Assembly (NCBI GenBank): GCA_009911185.1
Contig: QXWW01000009.1
Location: 79,206-143,205 of the forward strand
Direction: 5' to 3'
Source: Lachnospiraceae bacterium
GTDB taxonomy: Bacteria; Bacillota; Clostridia; Lachnospirales; Lachnospiraceae
Length of the DNA: 64,000 nucleotides
The notes below the pieces were generated by a model, which was not told the origin of the DNA, made no database searches, and saw only the letters and a list, made by a program, of their open reading frames with translations. Made by a program: the position numbers and the translations under genes. Of this stretch, positions 17,521 to 25,667 are shown piece by piece (the first letter of the stretch is position 1; every line of letters begins with the position of its first letter).

Positions 17521-19875
17521 TCAAACGCATTCCAGCCCCTGGCAGTCCTGCGTTCTGCCCGCTGTTTTGTATATTTCATAAACCGTCTGCAGGGCAAGGG
17601 AAGGATCGGCAATCGCTCCCGGCTCCGCATTCAGCAGCATCACCTTCACCATGACCCAGGATACCCGCCGCTCCAAAATATAATCAATATCTTCCTGATT
17701 TCCTTCTCCTCTGGAAAAACGGCACAGGCATTCCATCACTTTCCGGAAATGTCTTATCCATTCCATCAGATCCCAGGAATTATGGGATAAACCGCAAATA
17801 TCGCGCTGCTGCTCTTCTTCGGCGATATATAAAAGCAGTTCGATAACTGGAACTTCCCCTCTGATGTCGGACAACTCCAGACGTACGTCCGGGCGCACCT
17901 TTAAATATTCATAAAACATCTCTCTGGCCTGCGTAACCTGCCGCAGTTTCACAAGCTGGCTCATGGCAAGTTTCAGTTCCATGGTCTCAGCCTTCTCCGA
18001 GGTAATCCCGACATTTCCCTCATAAACCTTCAAGCCATTTTTCTCCACCCATATCTTTACCATCTGCTCCGAAAGAAACCCAAACACGCGCTGATTATAC
18101 AGATCATAGGAATCGACATTGATACGCTTTTCCACTTCAAAGAGAATATCGAACAGCCATGCCGCATATTCCTGAAATAACTTACGCGGAGCCACCATCA
18201 GATTTCCGTAATAATACGTATTTCCTTCTATCGCTTTCTTAAAATATGGCTCATATTCGGGGTATTTTTCTTTTATTACATCCCCTACGGTCAACAGGTC
18301 GCGGGCATTATGCGCCTCTGCAAAATAATCCAGATAGGCGGCGTCCGCCTGAATTTTATCAGATACAATAATGTCATAATCTTTTAAAATCTCTTCGTAT
18401 TCCTGCCGGCTTAAGAGCTTCCGTTGTTCATTGAGGAAGAAACGGCGGTAATGGCAGATTCCAACCACATCTGCAGAATCCTCATTTTTCCATACCCAGT
18501 AAACCCCGGTAAGCTCGCCATAATAATGATTCCAGCGGGAAATGGAATCTCCCGTGTCGTCTCCAAGATAACCCAGATCTTCCGCGCCTGCCCTGCCCAC
18601 ATGGAGCGGAATATATATATCGTCTTCCGGCTCGCTGAACTTCCTATGAGTCATTGTAAATATTTTAATTTTCATTGATTCCTCCGTTTTTACACTGTTT
18701 GCTCTGTCTTTCGGCGCACAGCTCCGTTCTATTATCTCTGCAAGCTGGCATGCCCGATGCTGCCAGGTCTGAGTATCTTTGGCGTACTCATAACCTCTTT
18801 GGGCAATTTTTTTCAGCTCCTGCGGCTCCTGCAGATACTTCCTTATCTTTTGCGGCAGCTCCTGCAGACGCTCCAGAGAGTACAGCAGCGCCTCCCTGCC
18901 GTCTATCAGGGTACGGTCTATATATGCGCTGCCATCTGTCAGGCACACGCTCCCATTGAGCATCGCAGAATATACTCTGTCGTGTACCCCGGATTTAAAC
19001 CAGGGCATAACATTCAGTACAATCCTGGCGTCTGCCATCAAAGGTATCGTTTCATCAAAGGGAATCCGGTCATGAAGAATCAGATTCTCCTGCCTGCAAT
19101 CCAGATATTGCCAGCCCTCCCCGTAAATATGGACTTTTACCCCCTGGTTAGCAAGGGTTCTGATTACTTCGGCACGGGCGCGGCTTCTGAGCATCCCGTC
19201 CATATCCTGAAACAGACGGATCGTATCGCGCAGATCTTCTTCTGGCAGCACAAGCCCTTTTTTCTTCAGACAAAATTCCATTCCCTGTTCCAATGTCAGA
19301 GAAGTTTGGCCGCATAGCAGCTCATAACATTCCAGCCATATCTGCCGCAGCCCTTCTCCCAGTCCGCGGATATGATATTCCACATTATCATCAATCAGAT
19401 ATGCACCGGTAAACAAAAGATCCATGGAGCGTTCTTCAAAAGGTATCTCTGGCCCCTGACTGCGGATTCCTCCAAGAGGAAGAAAAAAACTGCGCACTTT
19501 GCCCGCATAAAAACGCTGGATAAATTTCTGGTGATACTCGTCCACACACAAAAAGGTCAGACGCCGGACGGGAAACATGAGCGCCGCATGATAATACATT
19601 GGATGGTCTACAATAAAGTCATAGCAATCCACATCCAGTTCATTCCAGATACTTGCCCTGCGTTCTGTGAGGAGGTTTAAACCTGCATGATTAAAAAACA
19701 GCGCCGCCGTCCCGCCAGGTTCGGCAAATCTATTAATCTTTTCTCTGGTCTCAGATTCGTTCGCCATATTCGCTTTCAACACCTGCCAGCCCTGCTCTTC
19801 AAATCCCTCCGCCATCAGATCTGCAAACGTTTTCAGAGAATCTGTCTCTGACTCAAAAATTATTATTTTATTCAT
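17521..19875 (-). CDS. Two-domain glycosyltransferase (CgeB-type + DUF4422)
   Basis: A 784-residue fusion. Residues 1-395 are a CgeB-type GT-B domain (YDFIVDHPMYYHAALMF, SMDLLFTGAYLIDDN, LMADARIVLNVMPWFKSGVHDRVYSAMLNGS). From about residue 402 a second enzyme begins (MKIKIFTMTHRKFSEPEDD) that has DUF4422 hallmarks: IYIPLHVGRAG, LGYLGDDTGDSISRWNHYYGELTGVYWVWKN and VVGICHYRRFF. The last 130 residues are helical. An internal ATG at the junction hints at fusion of two once-separate genes. It is eight bases downstream of the nucleotidyltransferase and is the last gene of the Type A-like module, so it may transfer the sugar to flagellin that the module later extends. Confidence 0.82.
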   Translation of the reverse strand: MNKIIIFESETDSLKTFADLMAEGFEEQGWQVLKANMANESETREKINRFAEPGGTAALFFNHAGLNLLTERRASIWNELDVDCYDFIVDHPMYYHAALMFPVRRLTFLCVDEYHQKFIQRFYAGKVRSFFLPLGGIRSQGPEIPFEERSMDLLFTGAYLIDDNVEYHIRGLGEGLRQIWLECYELLCGQTSLTLEQGMEFCLKKKGLVLPEEDLRDTIRLFQDMDGMLRSRARAEVIRTLANQGVKVHIYGEGWQYLDCRQENLILHDRIPFDETIPLMADARIVLNVMPWFKSGVHDRVYSAMLNGSVCLTDGSAYIDRTLIDGREALLYSLERLQELPQKIRKYLQEPQELKKIAQRGYEYAKDTQTWQHRACQLAEIIERSCAPKDRANSVKTEESMKIKIFTMTHRKFSEPEDDIYIPLHVGRAGAEDLGYLGDDTGDSISRWNHYYGELTGVYWVWKNEDSADVVGICHYRRFFLNEQRKLLSRQEYEEILKDYDIIVSDKIQADAAYLDYFAEAHNARDLLTVGDVIKEKYPEYEPYFKKAIEGNTYYYGNLMVAPRKLFQEYAAWLFDILFEVEKRINVDSYDLYNQRVFGFLSEQMVKIWVEKNGLKVYEGNVGITSEKAETMELKLAMSQLVKLRQVTQAREMFYEYLKVRPDVRLELSDIRGEVPVIELLLYIAEEEQQRDICGLSHNSWDLMEWIRHFRKVMECLCRFSRGEGNQEDIDYILERRVSWVMVKVMLLNAEPGAIADPSLALQTVYEIYKTAGRTQDCQGLECV

Positions 19876-19882
19876 AACAACC

Positions 19883-20554
19883 TCATCTGTTTTCTAATGT
19901 GCCAGACTCCTTAAAATCATTTTTTACCCAAGCCAAAGCCCGTTCATAATCATTTACGGTATCAATTTCACGGGTACGAAGTTTCAGAAACGGAACTGGC
20001 AAATACGGTTCAACCAATTGAAATACATGCCCTGTCCCCTCCTGCATTTTGCAGCTTTTCATCTGTGTAATCCCGTTCCATTCATATACGCCCCTTGTTT
20101 TCGAAAAAGAACGCACAAACTCGTTCTCCCCCTCTTTATAAGTCTGCAGCAGCCATGGATCATCTGTCACAGGCTCGCCCCCACTTACAAATTCATGGTC
20201 GCATGCAAGGATTTTTTCCATATCCTTTGGATGTACCAGCAAATCACCGTCTAAAGACAGTATAAATCTGCCGGCATACTTTGCGGCCAGAGCAACGCTG
20301 GCCCCCGTTCCCGTCTCCCGGTATTGGTGGTTAAACACAAACAAGATGTCATTCCGGTATTTTCGCACAGTCTCAATGACCGCCTCCGCCTGATACCCTA
20401 CAACAACCCGGACATCACTTTCCTGATCCAGCATTTCCAAATGCCTGATAATCAGAGGTCTTCCATCAATTTCCAGCAACGCCTTAGTGGTCCCAAGCCC
20501 CAGCCTGTTACCCATACCGGCGCAGCTTATGATTACCGTCCTCGAAACTGCCAT
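19883..20554 (-). CDS. LicC-like nucleotidyltransferase
   Basis: A 223-residue sugar-phosphate or phospho-small-molecule nucleotidyltransferase. The N-terminal nucleotide site reads IISCAGMGNRLGLGTTKALLEIDGRPLI, and SLDGDLLVHP supplies the metal-binding Asp. Family members such as LicC use CTP. Within the set of five neighbouring genes it corresponds to the nucleotidyltransferase of the C. difficile Type A flagellin cluster, which activates the phospho-amino acid that is attached to GlcNAc. The ATG at 20554 has GGAGGT six bases upstream; a longer frame runs into the preceding HAD gene. Confidence 0.82.
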   Translation of the reverse strand: MAVSRTVIISCAGMGNRLGLGTTKALLEIDGRPLIIRHLEMLDQESDVRVVVGYQAEAVIETVRKYRNDILFVFNHQYRETGTGASVALAAKYAGRFILSLDGDLLVHPKDMEKILACDHEFVSGGEPVTDDPWLLQTYKEGENEFVRSFSKTRGVYEWNGITQMKSCKMQEGTGHVFQLVEPYLPVPFLKLRTREIDTVNDYERALAWVKNDFKESGTLENR

Positions 20555-20565
20555 CTGACTACCTC

Positions 20566-21168
20566 CTACAAAAGCCTTTCCAGAAATTCTACCAGTTTGT
20601 CTTCCTGATAAACCGCATGGCTGGCACATGCCAAAACTGCCGGCGCAACCTTATGCACGCCGCCGTACCCAATTCCAATCTCTGCTGCCTGAATCATCTC
20701 TGCATCATGATTCCCATCTCCTACAGCCACACAAGGAAAACCGATCTTGTTTTGGACTGCATTTTTATCCACAATGCTTAATATCTCCCGCATATATCCG
20801 TCTTTTACAGAAGCCTGAGAACAAAATATATGATGTTCTATATCTTGTTTTTTTATAAGCTCTTCCACCCATATATCCAGATGAGCGGTCGCAATATAAC
20901 ACCTCTGCCGATGGGTTCTGATAAACTCTGCCAGCCTTTCGTTCACCGGCACGTCGGCCACCAGCCTGCGCACCTCACTTACCGGAACTTGTCTTAACAG
21001 CTCCACTCTCTGCAAAAAACTCTGCTGAAAGGGAAGCTCTCCTCGTTCCGTGCGTTCCGTCAGGGAACACATCTGTTCATATACGCCCAGCTTCCTGGAA
21101 ATGGCAGGTAAGATTTCCTGCCTGGTTATCGTGGCATCCAGATCAAATAAAAACGCATATCCGCTCAT
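20566..21168 (-). CDS. HAD-family phosphatase (SerB-like)
   Basis: A 200-residue haloacid dehalogenase enzyme. Motif I is FLFDLDATITRQE (the two Asp residues at about 9 and 11), motif II is in YIATAHLD, and motif IV is VAVGDGNHDAEMI (about residue 152). The fold and length match phosphoserine phosphatase-like proteins. In the C. difficile Type A locus the equivalent gene is annotated as a phosphoserine phosphatase and is needed to make the phospho-threonine-like substituent. It is flanked by the nucleotidyltransferase and methyltransferase, as there. Confidence 0.83.
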   Translation of the reverse strand: MSGYAFLFDLDATITRQEILPAISRKLGVYEQMCSLTERTERGELPFQQSFLQRVELLRQVPVSEVRRLVADVPVNERLAEFIRTHRQRCYIATAHLDIWVEELIKKQDIEHHIFCSQASVKDGYMREILSIVDKNAVQNKIGFPCVAVGDGNHDAEMIQAAEIGIGYGGVHKVAPAVLACASHAVYQEDKLVEFLERLL

Positions 21169-21199
21169 GTTTCCTCCCTGTTTTGACCGCAGACAAAGT

Positions 21200-21937
21200 T
21201 TATCTTTCCAGTATATAAAAGTACTGCGCTGTTTCCCTGCGGTTATTTAAGGTGTCCTCCTCGAACAGGAAGCCTTCCCGACGTATCGCAAATCCTTTGC
21301 TAATCAGGGTCTTATCCAGAAAACCTTCAAGCTCCCGGCGTGTCCTGTAGATGGCGTTATAATGATCTTTCAGCTCCTCTGAAAAGAAATCTTTGAGCGT
21401 AAGCCTTTCCTGAATCCCTATTGGTTCCCGTATACAGATTACGGAATGCGGCTCGCTGCTTCTCTCCGCCTGGTTCAGGACGCTTCTTACTTCTTTGTCA
21501 TTCAAATATATGAGGATTCCCACCAACAAGATTCTGTTATACCGGCCTTTTCCATTATCTTTCAATGTTTGCTCCAGTTCCTCGGCCGCTCCCTCCAAAA
21601 AGGAAAAATGTTCCCTGGTATTTCTCTGGTTTGCAATCGTAATCAGTTCTTTGCTAAAATCCAGTCCACAATACTCTTTTATGTCTTCTGGAAACGCATC
21701 CGCCCACCTTCCGACGCCGCAGGCTACATCCAACACTTTCGACGCCGCGTCTAATTTTAATAAGGGACAAAGCTTTTCCATTTCTTTTCGGTTTCTTTCC
21801 CGCACCAGATTTTCATTGTTATCCTGGTACATAGTTACGGCGTACGGGTTATCTCCGGAAAATTTTTCTGCACGCCTTTTAAAAAACCGTCTTGTCTCTT
21901 TATAATCAATATCTGTTATTTTCTCCGCTATACGCAT
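21200..21937 (-). CDS. SAM-dependent methyltransferase
   Basis: A 245-residue class I methyltransferase. The SAM-binding motif is SKVLDVACGVGRWADAF at about residues 67-83, followed by CGLDFSKELI. The last 80 residues contain a helical substrate lid. In the analogous C. difficile Type A module the methyltransferase methylates the amino group of the threonine attached by phosphodiester to GlcNAc. The gene lies between the HAD phosphatase (31 bases) and the CDP-glycerol-type transferase (15 bases). The actual substrate is inferred from context. Confidence 0.85.
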   Translation of the reverse strand: MRIAEKITDIDYKETRRFFKRRAEKFSGDNPYAVTMYQDNNENLVRERNRKEMEKLCPLLKLDAASKVLDVACGVGRWADAFPEDIKEYCGLDFSKELITIANQRNTREHFSFLEGAAEELEQTLKDNGKGRYNRILLVGILIYLNDKEVRSVLNQAERSSEPHSVICIREPIGIQERLTLKDFFSEELKDHYNAIYRTRRELEGFLDKTLISKGFAIRREGFLFEEDTLNNRRETAQYFYILER

Positions 21938-21952
21938 AATGCCTCCCGGATA

Positions 21953-23401
21953 TCATCCTTCTGCCAGTTTCAATATATCTTTCACAATAAAATCGGCGGC
22001 AGGACAGCCGTTTTTTCCCGTATAATCCAGTATTTCGCCAAACGTCGCGCGCCGCCTCCCTGCCATGTTGTCCTCCCCCTTAAGAATCACATGCTTTATA
22101 AACTGCTCAATCCCTGTATAGTCTTCCCCTTTTGCATGGTAATAACTGGAGACCAGCCGTTCCCCCAAAGCATTAAACGCCTGCTCCTCTCTTGTAAGAA
22201 ACAACAGCGGTTTATCCACATACATGTATTCCCCTAAAAAAGAAGCTGAGTCCATAATCATGCCGTCTGAGGTCGCAAAAATATCGAGATAATTACCTTC
22301 CTCCACTACTCTGGCATTCGGCAGAGCTTCCCACTGTCTCAAATACGCCTCATACTCTTCAGGAGAATGGAAGAAATGAGACTCGCACGCTTTCCATCTC
22401 AGATTCGGATGCGGCTTAAAAATAAAAGAAATCTGATCCTGGTATTTCTGTGCCAAATATAGCCAAAACCAGGCATTTTTCTCAAACGTAGCATATTTTA
22501 CAACCGCAGTCTCTTCCAGAGAATGATGCGGTGCGATAATCAGGCGCTTTGGCTTTTCACACCCGCTTTCCCGGGGAAACTTCCAGATATTGCGCAATTC
22601 GTCCTCTGTATAGCTTCTATTCTTCTGAAAAAAATCCATCTTCACATAACCGCAATAACTTACATTTTTGCCATGCAGCAATTCATATTGCTGATAGCCC
22701 GTCAGATTTAGCTCAGAATCCGCATATAGTTTCCACTGCAGATTGACAAATTCCTTATTATAGACATATTTCCTCGCATAATCCCGCTCGGCATTATCCG
22801 CCACGTAAACCCCATATGGTATATAGCAGTTCAATATGCGAAGCGGAAAATTATCTATCCAAAACGGCTCCGGCAGAGAATGATACCAGGGGGTAGAATG
22901 TATGACGATATCCGGCAGGCCCCCGACAGTTTCCCATCCCTGACAGACGTCATGCTTTGCATCATAGATGCGCCGGATATCATAACCATTCTGCTCAAAA
23001 AAGCTCCATGTCTCCTCTTCTGTCCTCCGTCTGCTGTCTCTCGTCCTGTCCATTAAGGGGCAGACAACGACGTAACATTCCAGCCGTTCATCTCTGTCAA
23101 GCATCCGATAAATAGAATCCGACGCCCATTCCGCAGCCGAAATCGACAAAAAAGCAATCTTTACCTTCTCTCCTTTTTCCATCTTACTTTTGACATGGTA
23201 TCTCCCAAAGGATATCATCCTGTCATAGAACTGCTCGTACAGTTTATCGCCATGTTCCAGCGCCCGGGCAACATAGAATAACGCCGTCAAATGTCCATAA
23301 ACATAATCCTGCGGCGGATTGGCAACGTCCGAAAACACTCCTTTGTCTATTCCATCCATTAATTCTTCCGCCCGTTTCACATATAAATCCTGCGTGTTCA
23401 T
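21953..23401 (-). CDS. CDP-glycerol glycerophosphotransferase-like enzyme
   Basis: A 482-residue protein whose C-terminal 300 residues fit the teichoic-acid polymerase family (TagB/TagF-like): RLIIAPHHSLEETAVVKYATFEKN at about residue 288, then SFIFKPHPNLRWK and FATSDGMIMDSASFLGEYMYVDKPLLFL. The His residues in APHHS and KPHPN match the catalytic pair of that family. The first 180 residues are less conserved. The family transfers a phospho-alcohol from a CDP carrier. In this gene set it would transfer a phospho-amino-acid or similar to a flagellin sugar. Confidence 0.8.
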   Translation of the reverse strand: MNTQDLYVKRAEELMDGIDKGVFSDVANPPQDYVYGHLTALFYVARALEHGDKLYEQFYDRMISFGRYHVKSKMEKGEKVKIAFLSISAAEWASDSIYRMLDRDERLECYVVVCPLMDRTRDSRRRTEEETWSFFEQNGYDIRRIYDAKHDVCQGWETVGGLPDIVIHSTPWYHSLPEPFWIDNFPLRILNCYIPYGVYVADNAERDYARKYVYNKEFVNLQWKLYADSELNLTGYQQYELLHGKNVSYCGYVKMDFFQKNRSYTEDELRNIWKFPRESGCEKPKRLIIAPHHSLEETAVVKYATFEKNAWFWLYLAQKYQDQISFIFKPHPNLRWKACESHFFHSPEEYEAYLRQWEALPNARVVEEGNYLDIFATSDGMIMDSASFLGEYMYVDKPLLFLTREEQAFNALGERLVSSYYHAKGEDYTGIEQFIKHVILKGEDNMAGRRRATFGEILDYTGKNGCPAADFIVKDILKLAEG

Positions 23402-23418
23402 AGTTTATCTCCCTGTAA

Positions 23419-24519
23419 TTACTGTAAATCTGCAATAATCTGCCCTTCGTATAGCGGATCATGCAATTCCTCCGCCGTATCATCACCTTCCACTTCGTTA
23501 TTATATTTATAGGGCACCGGCAGTCTCTTTCCTTCCCCTGCCAGAAACCATTCATATTCCAAATCCAGATGTCCAATATCCAACGCCTGATATCCTTCTG
23601 CCGTCAGGTCATAAGCAAGCACTCCTGCCGCCGGTCCCATAGCAATCAGAAACAAGATATCTTCACTGGCAGATTCCAGGGCAGACTTCAGGATATCATC
23701 GTAACGGTCAAAAGAATTGGTAGCCGGCGCAAGGATACGTTTTATGTCCCTTGCGCCGTCCAGCAGATCATTGAAAACCCCCATTCTGGTCTGCGCCCCT
23801 TCCACAATGATTACCCTGCGGTCTTTCCAGATATCCCTGATATGTTCGAAACGCTTTCCGGGCGCGTTCGTCCGCCAATCCTTATACATTACATATGGGC
23901 GTGAAACATAAGCGTCATAATATACTCTGTCAGGCTCTAACAGTTCCATATGCTGCTTCCTGGTGCCTCCGTTCGTCATATAGATCCGTATCGCATTTGC
24001 CGCTGATTCCGTAAAGTCCTGCAATGAGCCATAATTATTGGCAATTGCAATCAGCATACGAGGATGGCGGCTGTACAGCACCTCTTTTAACCTGCTCCCC
24101 AGCCTTTCATCCAGTTTTTGAAATTTATGGCGGTCCAGCTTTATAATCTGTGAAAACTCCCCATCTCCAAAACGAGCCATCGACTTCTTGTTCCTGATAA
24201 TCTCCTCAATGGTTTCTTCCGCGCTTCTAATATTCGGAAAACAGTATTCTTCCCTCTTTAACCGCGGATCCAACAACTCAAACGGCATATTTTCGCTGTT
24301 TCCCCGCACTACGCCTAAATTCATGTCTATGGTTGACTGGTCTTTTACTACATTTGAGAGCTGAAGCATCATCTGCCTGTTAATTTCATACAATTCCCGT
24401 ATTGCCTGAAGCAGCGCGGCGTTATCTTTTTTATTTGACAGATTTTCTTCCTGCAGTTTTACAATCTGTCCTTCCAGACAGGATATCCGCTCCTTAAGTT
24501 CTTTCACTCTTTCTTCCAT
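23419..24519 (-). CDS. GT-D fold glycosyltransferase (DUF1792)
   Basis: A 366-residue protein. Residues 1-50 form a coiled coil (VKELKERISCLEGQIVKLQEENL), then a DUF1792/GT-D domain with MARFGDGEFSQI (about residue 132), RVIIVEGAQTRMGVFNDLL and LFLIAMGPAAGVLAYDLTAEGYQALDIGHLD. The DGE motif and the GHLDLEYEW end are typical of GT-D enzymes that extend glycans on surface proteins in streptococci. An ATG four codons earlier (24531) is possible, but its upstream G-run abuts the start. The hairpin element at 24551-24715 lies immediately upstream. Confidence 0.82.
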   Translation of the reverse strand: MEERVKELKERISCLEGQIVKLQEENLSNKKDNAALLQAIRELYEINRQMMLQLSNVVKDQSTIDMNLGVVRGNSENMPFELLDPRLKREEYCFPNIRSAEETIEEIIRNKKSMARFGDGEFSQIIKLDRHKFQKLDERLGSRLKEVLYSRHPRMLIAIANNYGSLQDFTESAANAIRIYMTNGGTRKQHMELLEPDRVYYDAYVSRPYVMYKDWRTNAPGKRFEHIRDIWKDRRVIIVEGAQTRMGVFNDLLDGARDIKRILAPATNSFDRYDDILKSALESASEDILFLIAMGPAAGVLAYDLTAEGYQALDIGHLDLEYEWFLAGEGKRLPVPYKYNNEVEGDDTAEELHDPLYEGQIIADLQ

Positions 24520-24550
24520 AATAATATCCATCCCCCATCTTTATATGCTT

Positions 24551-24715
24551 CTAGTGTATTGACACGCTCATTTTTGAACTAACTGGACAGAATATGTGTC
24601 ACTCTGCAAGGCGGCTGAATGAGGCGTAGCGGTGGCTACGTCGATGAAAGCCAACACAGCAGATGGCATTATAGGCTGTTCCGTTAGTCAAATTGTGAAC
24701 GTGTCAGTACACTAG
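24551..24715. repeat. 165-bp inverted-repeat hairpin element, copy 1
   Basis: Ends are near-perfect 16-base inverted repeats (CTAGTGTATTGACACG and CTAGTGTACTGACACG on opposite strands), and the symmetry continues inward for about 30 bases. The core runs from TCTGCAAGGC (24603-24612) to GCAGATGGCA (24659-24668), enclosing a stem GCGTAGC/GCTACGTC. A second copy at 52876-53042 keeps the ends and core flanks but replaces the enclosed stem by a different one that still pairs. The right end overlaps the last codons of the neighbouring oxidoreductase. No transposase is present, so it is MITE-like or encodes a structured RNA. Confidence 0.8.
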
Positions 24716-25667
24716 TGTCCCATCCAGTCCCAGACTCGAAAAATCTCTCCATAATCCCCGCAATTGCCATACTCATACTCTTTTTTGTTTCATATTCCTT
24801 CTGTTTTGCCTGAATATCTTTTACAAACGCCTGCAGTTCATACTGCAGCCCGCTTCTTTCATATTCATAAATATGTACTTCTTTCTTATCCGGATCCTCA
24901 AACCTTACTTGAAACTCTCTTGTCATCCACCAGGGAGCTTTCACATATATATAACCCTTTGTGCCGGAAATAATGAGATCTCCTTCTGATTTCACCCCCA
25001 CGCCCACTTTACCCAGCCCAAATCCCTGCTCATAAGCGAGATTAATCTTGGTAAATAAGTCTACCCCGTTCTCATCTCTTATGGAATGGAATTGTACGTC
25101 TGCGGGATGTCCGCCCAAAATTTTCACGACAGGCAGCAGCACGTAAGTCCCATACTCTGTCACGCTTCCCCCATAAACAGGATCCGTCCGTTCTCTCCCC
25201 GCCGGGTCTGTCAATCTGGTAAAACACGCTTCTACATCCCGTACCGTTCCAATGACTCCGCTCTCAACCGTCTTAAGCAGACCCAAAAACCCCGGACAAT
25301 AGGCGGTTTTTATTGCTTCCATCAAAACCACTTCATTTTTCTTTGCAAGTGCAAATAATTCCTCCACTTCTGCACTTAAAAACGCCATGGGTTTTTCACA
25401 AAGCACATGCTTCTTTTTCTGTAATGCTTTCCGGGCATATGCAACGTGCGTCTGGTGCGGGGAAGCGATGTAGACCGCGTCCACCTCTGACAGAAATTGC
25501 TCCCAATCGTCTGTTGCCTGAGCAACCTCATACTTTTGGGCAAATGTGTTCGCACTGCTGATATGCGGATTATAAATACCTGTCGCCTGAATTTGGGGAA
25601 CTAACGCTATATCCTGCATAAATCTTGCCGCAATCCGTCCTGTCCCTATCACACCTAATCGAATCAT
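24684..25667 (-). CDS. Gfo/Idh/MocA-family oxidoreductase
   Basis: A 327-residue NAD(P)-dependent sugar dehydrogenase. The Rossmann motif is RLGVIGTGRIAARFM, then DAVYIASPHQTH and HVLCEKPMA, the last holding the family's conserved Lys of the EKP motif. It is a paralogue of the C-terminal domain of the next gene upstream and overlaps it by four bases (ATGA). The last ten codons, TSVLTRSQFD and stop, lie inside the terminal repeat of the hairpin element, so the element supplies the end of the protein. The substrate is probably a sugar nucleotide or sugar phosphate of the glycan pathway. Confidence 0.87.
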   Translation of the reverse strand: MIRLGVIGTGRIAARFMQDIALVPQIQATGIYNPHISSANTFAQKYEVAQATDDWEQFLSEVDAVYIASPHQTHVAYARKALQKKKHVLCEKPMAFLSAEVEELFALAKKNEVVLMEAIKTAYCPGFLGLLKTVESGVIGTVRDVEACFTRLTDPAGRERTDPVYGGSVTEYGTYVLLPVVKILGGHPADVQFHSIRDENGVDLFTKINLAYEQGFGLGKVGVGVKSEGDLIISGTKGYIYVKAPWWMTREFQVRFEDPDKKEVHIYEYERSGLQYELQAFVKDIQAKQKEYETKKSMSMAIAGIMERFFESGTGWDTSVLTRSQFD

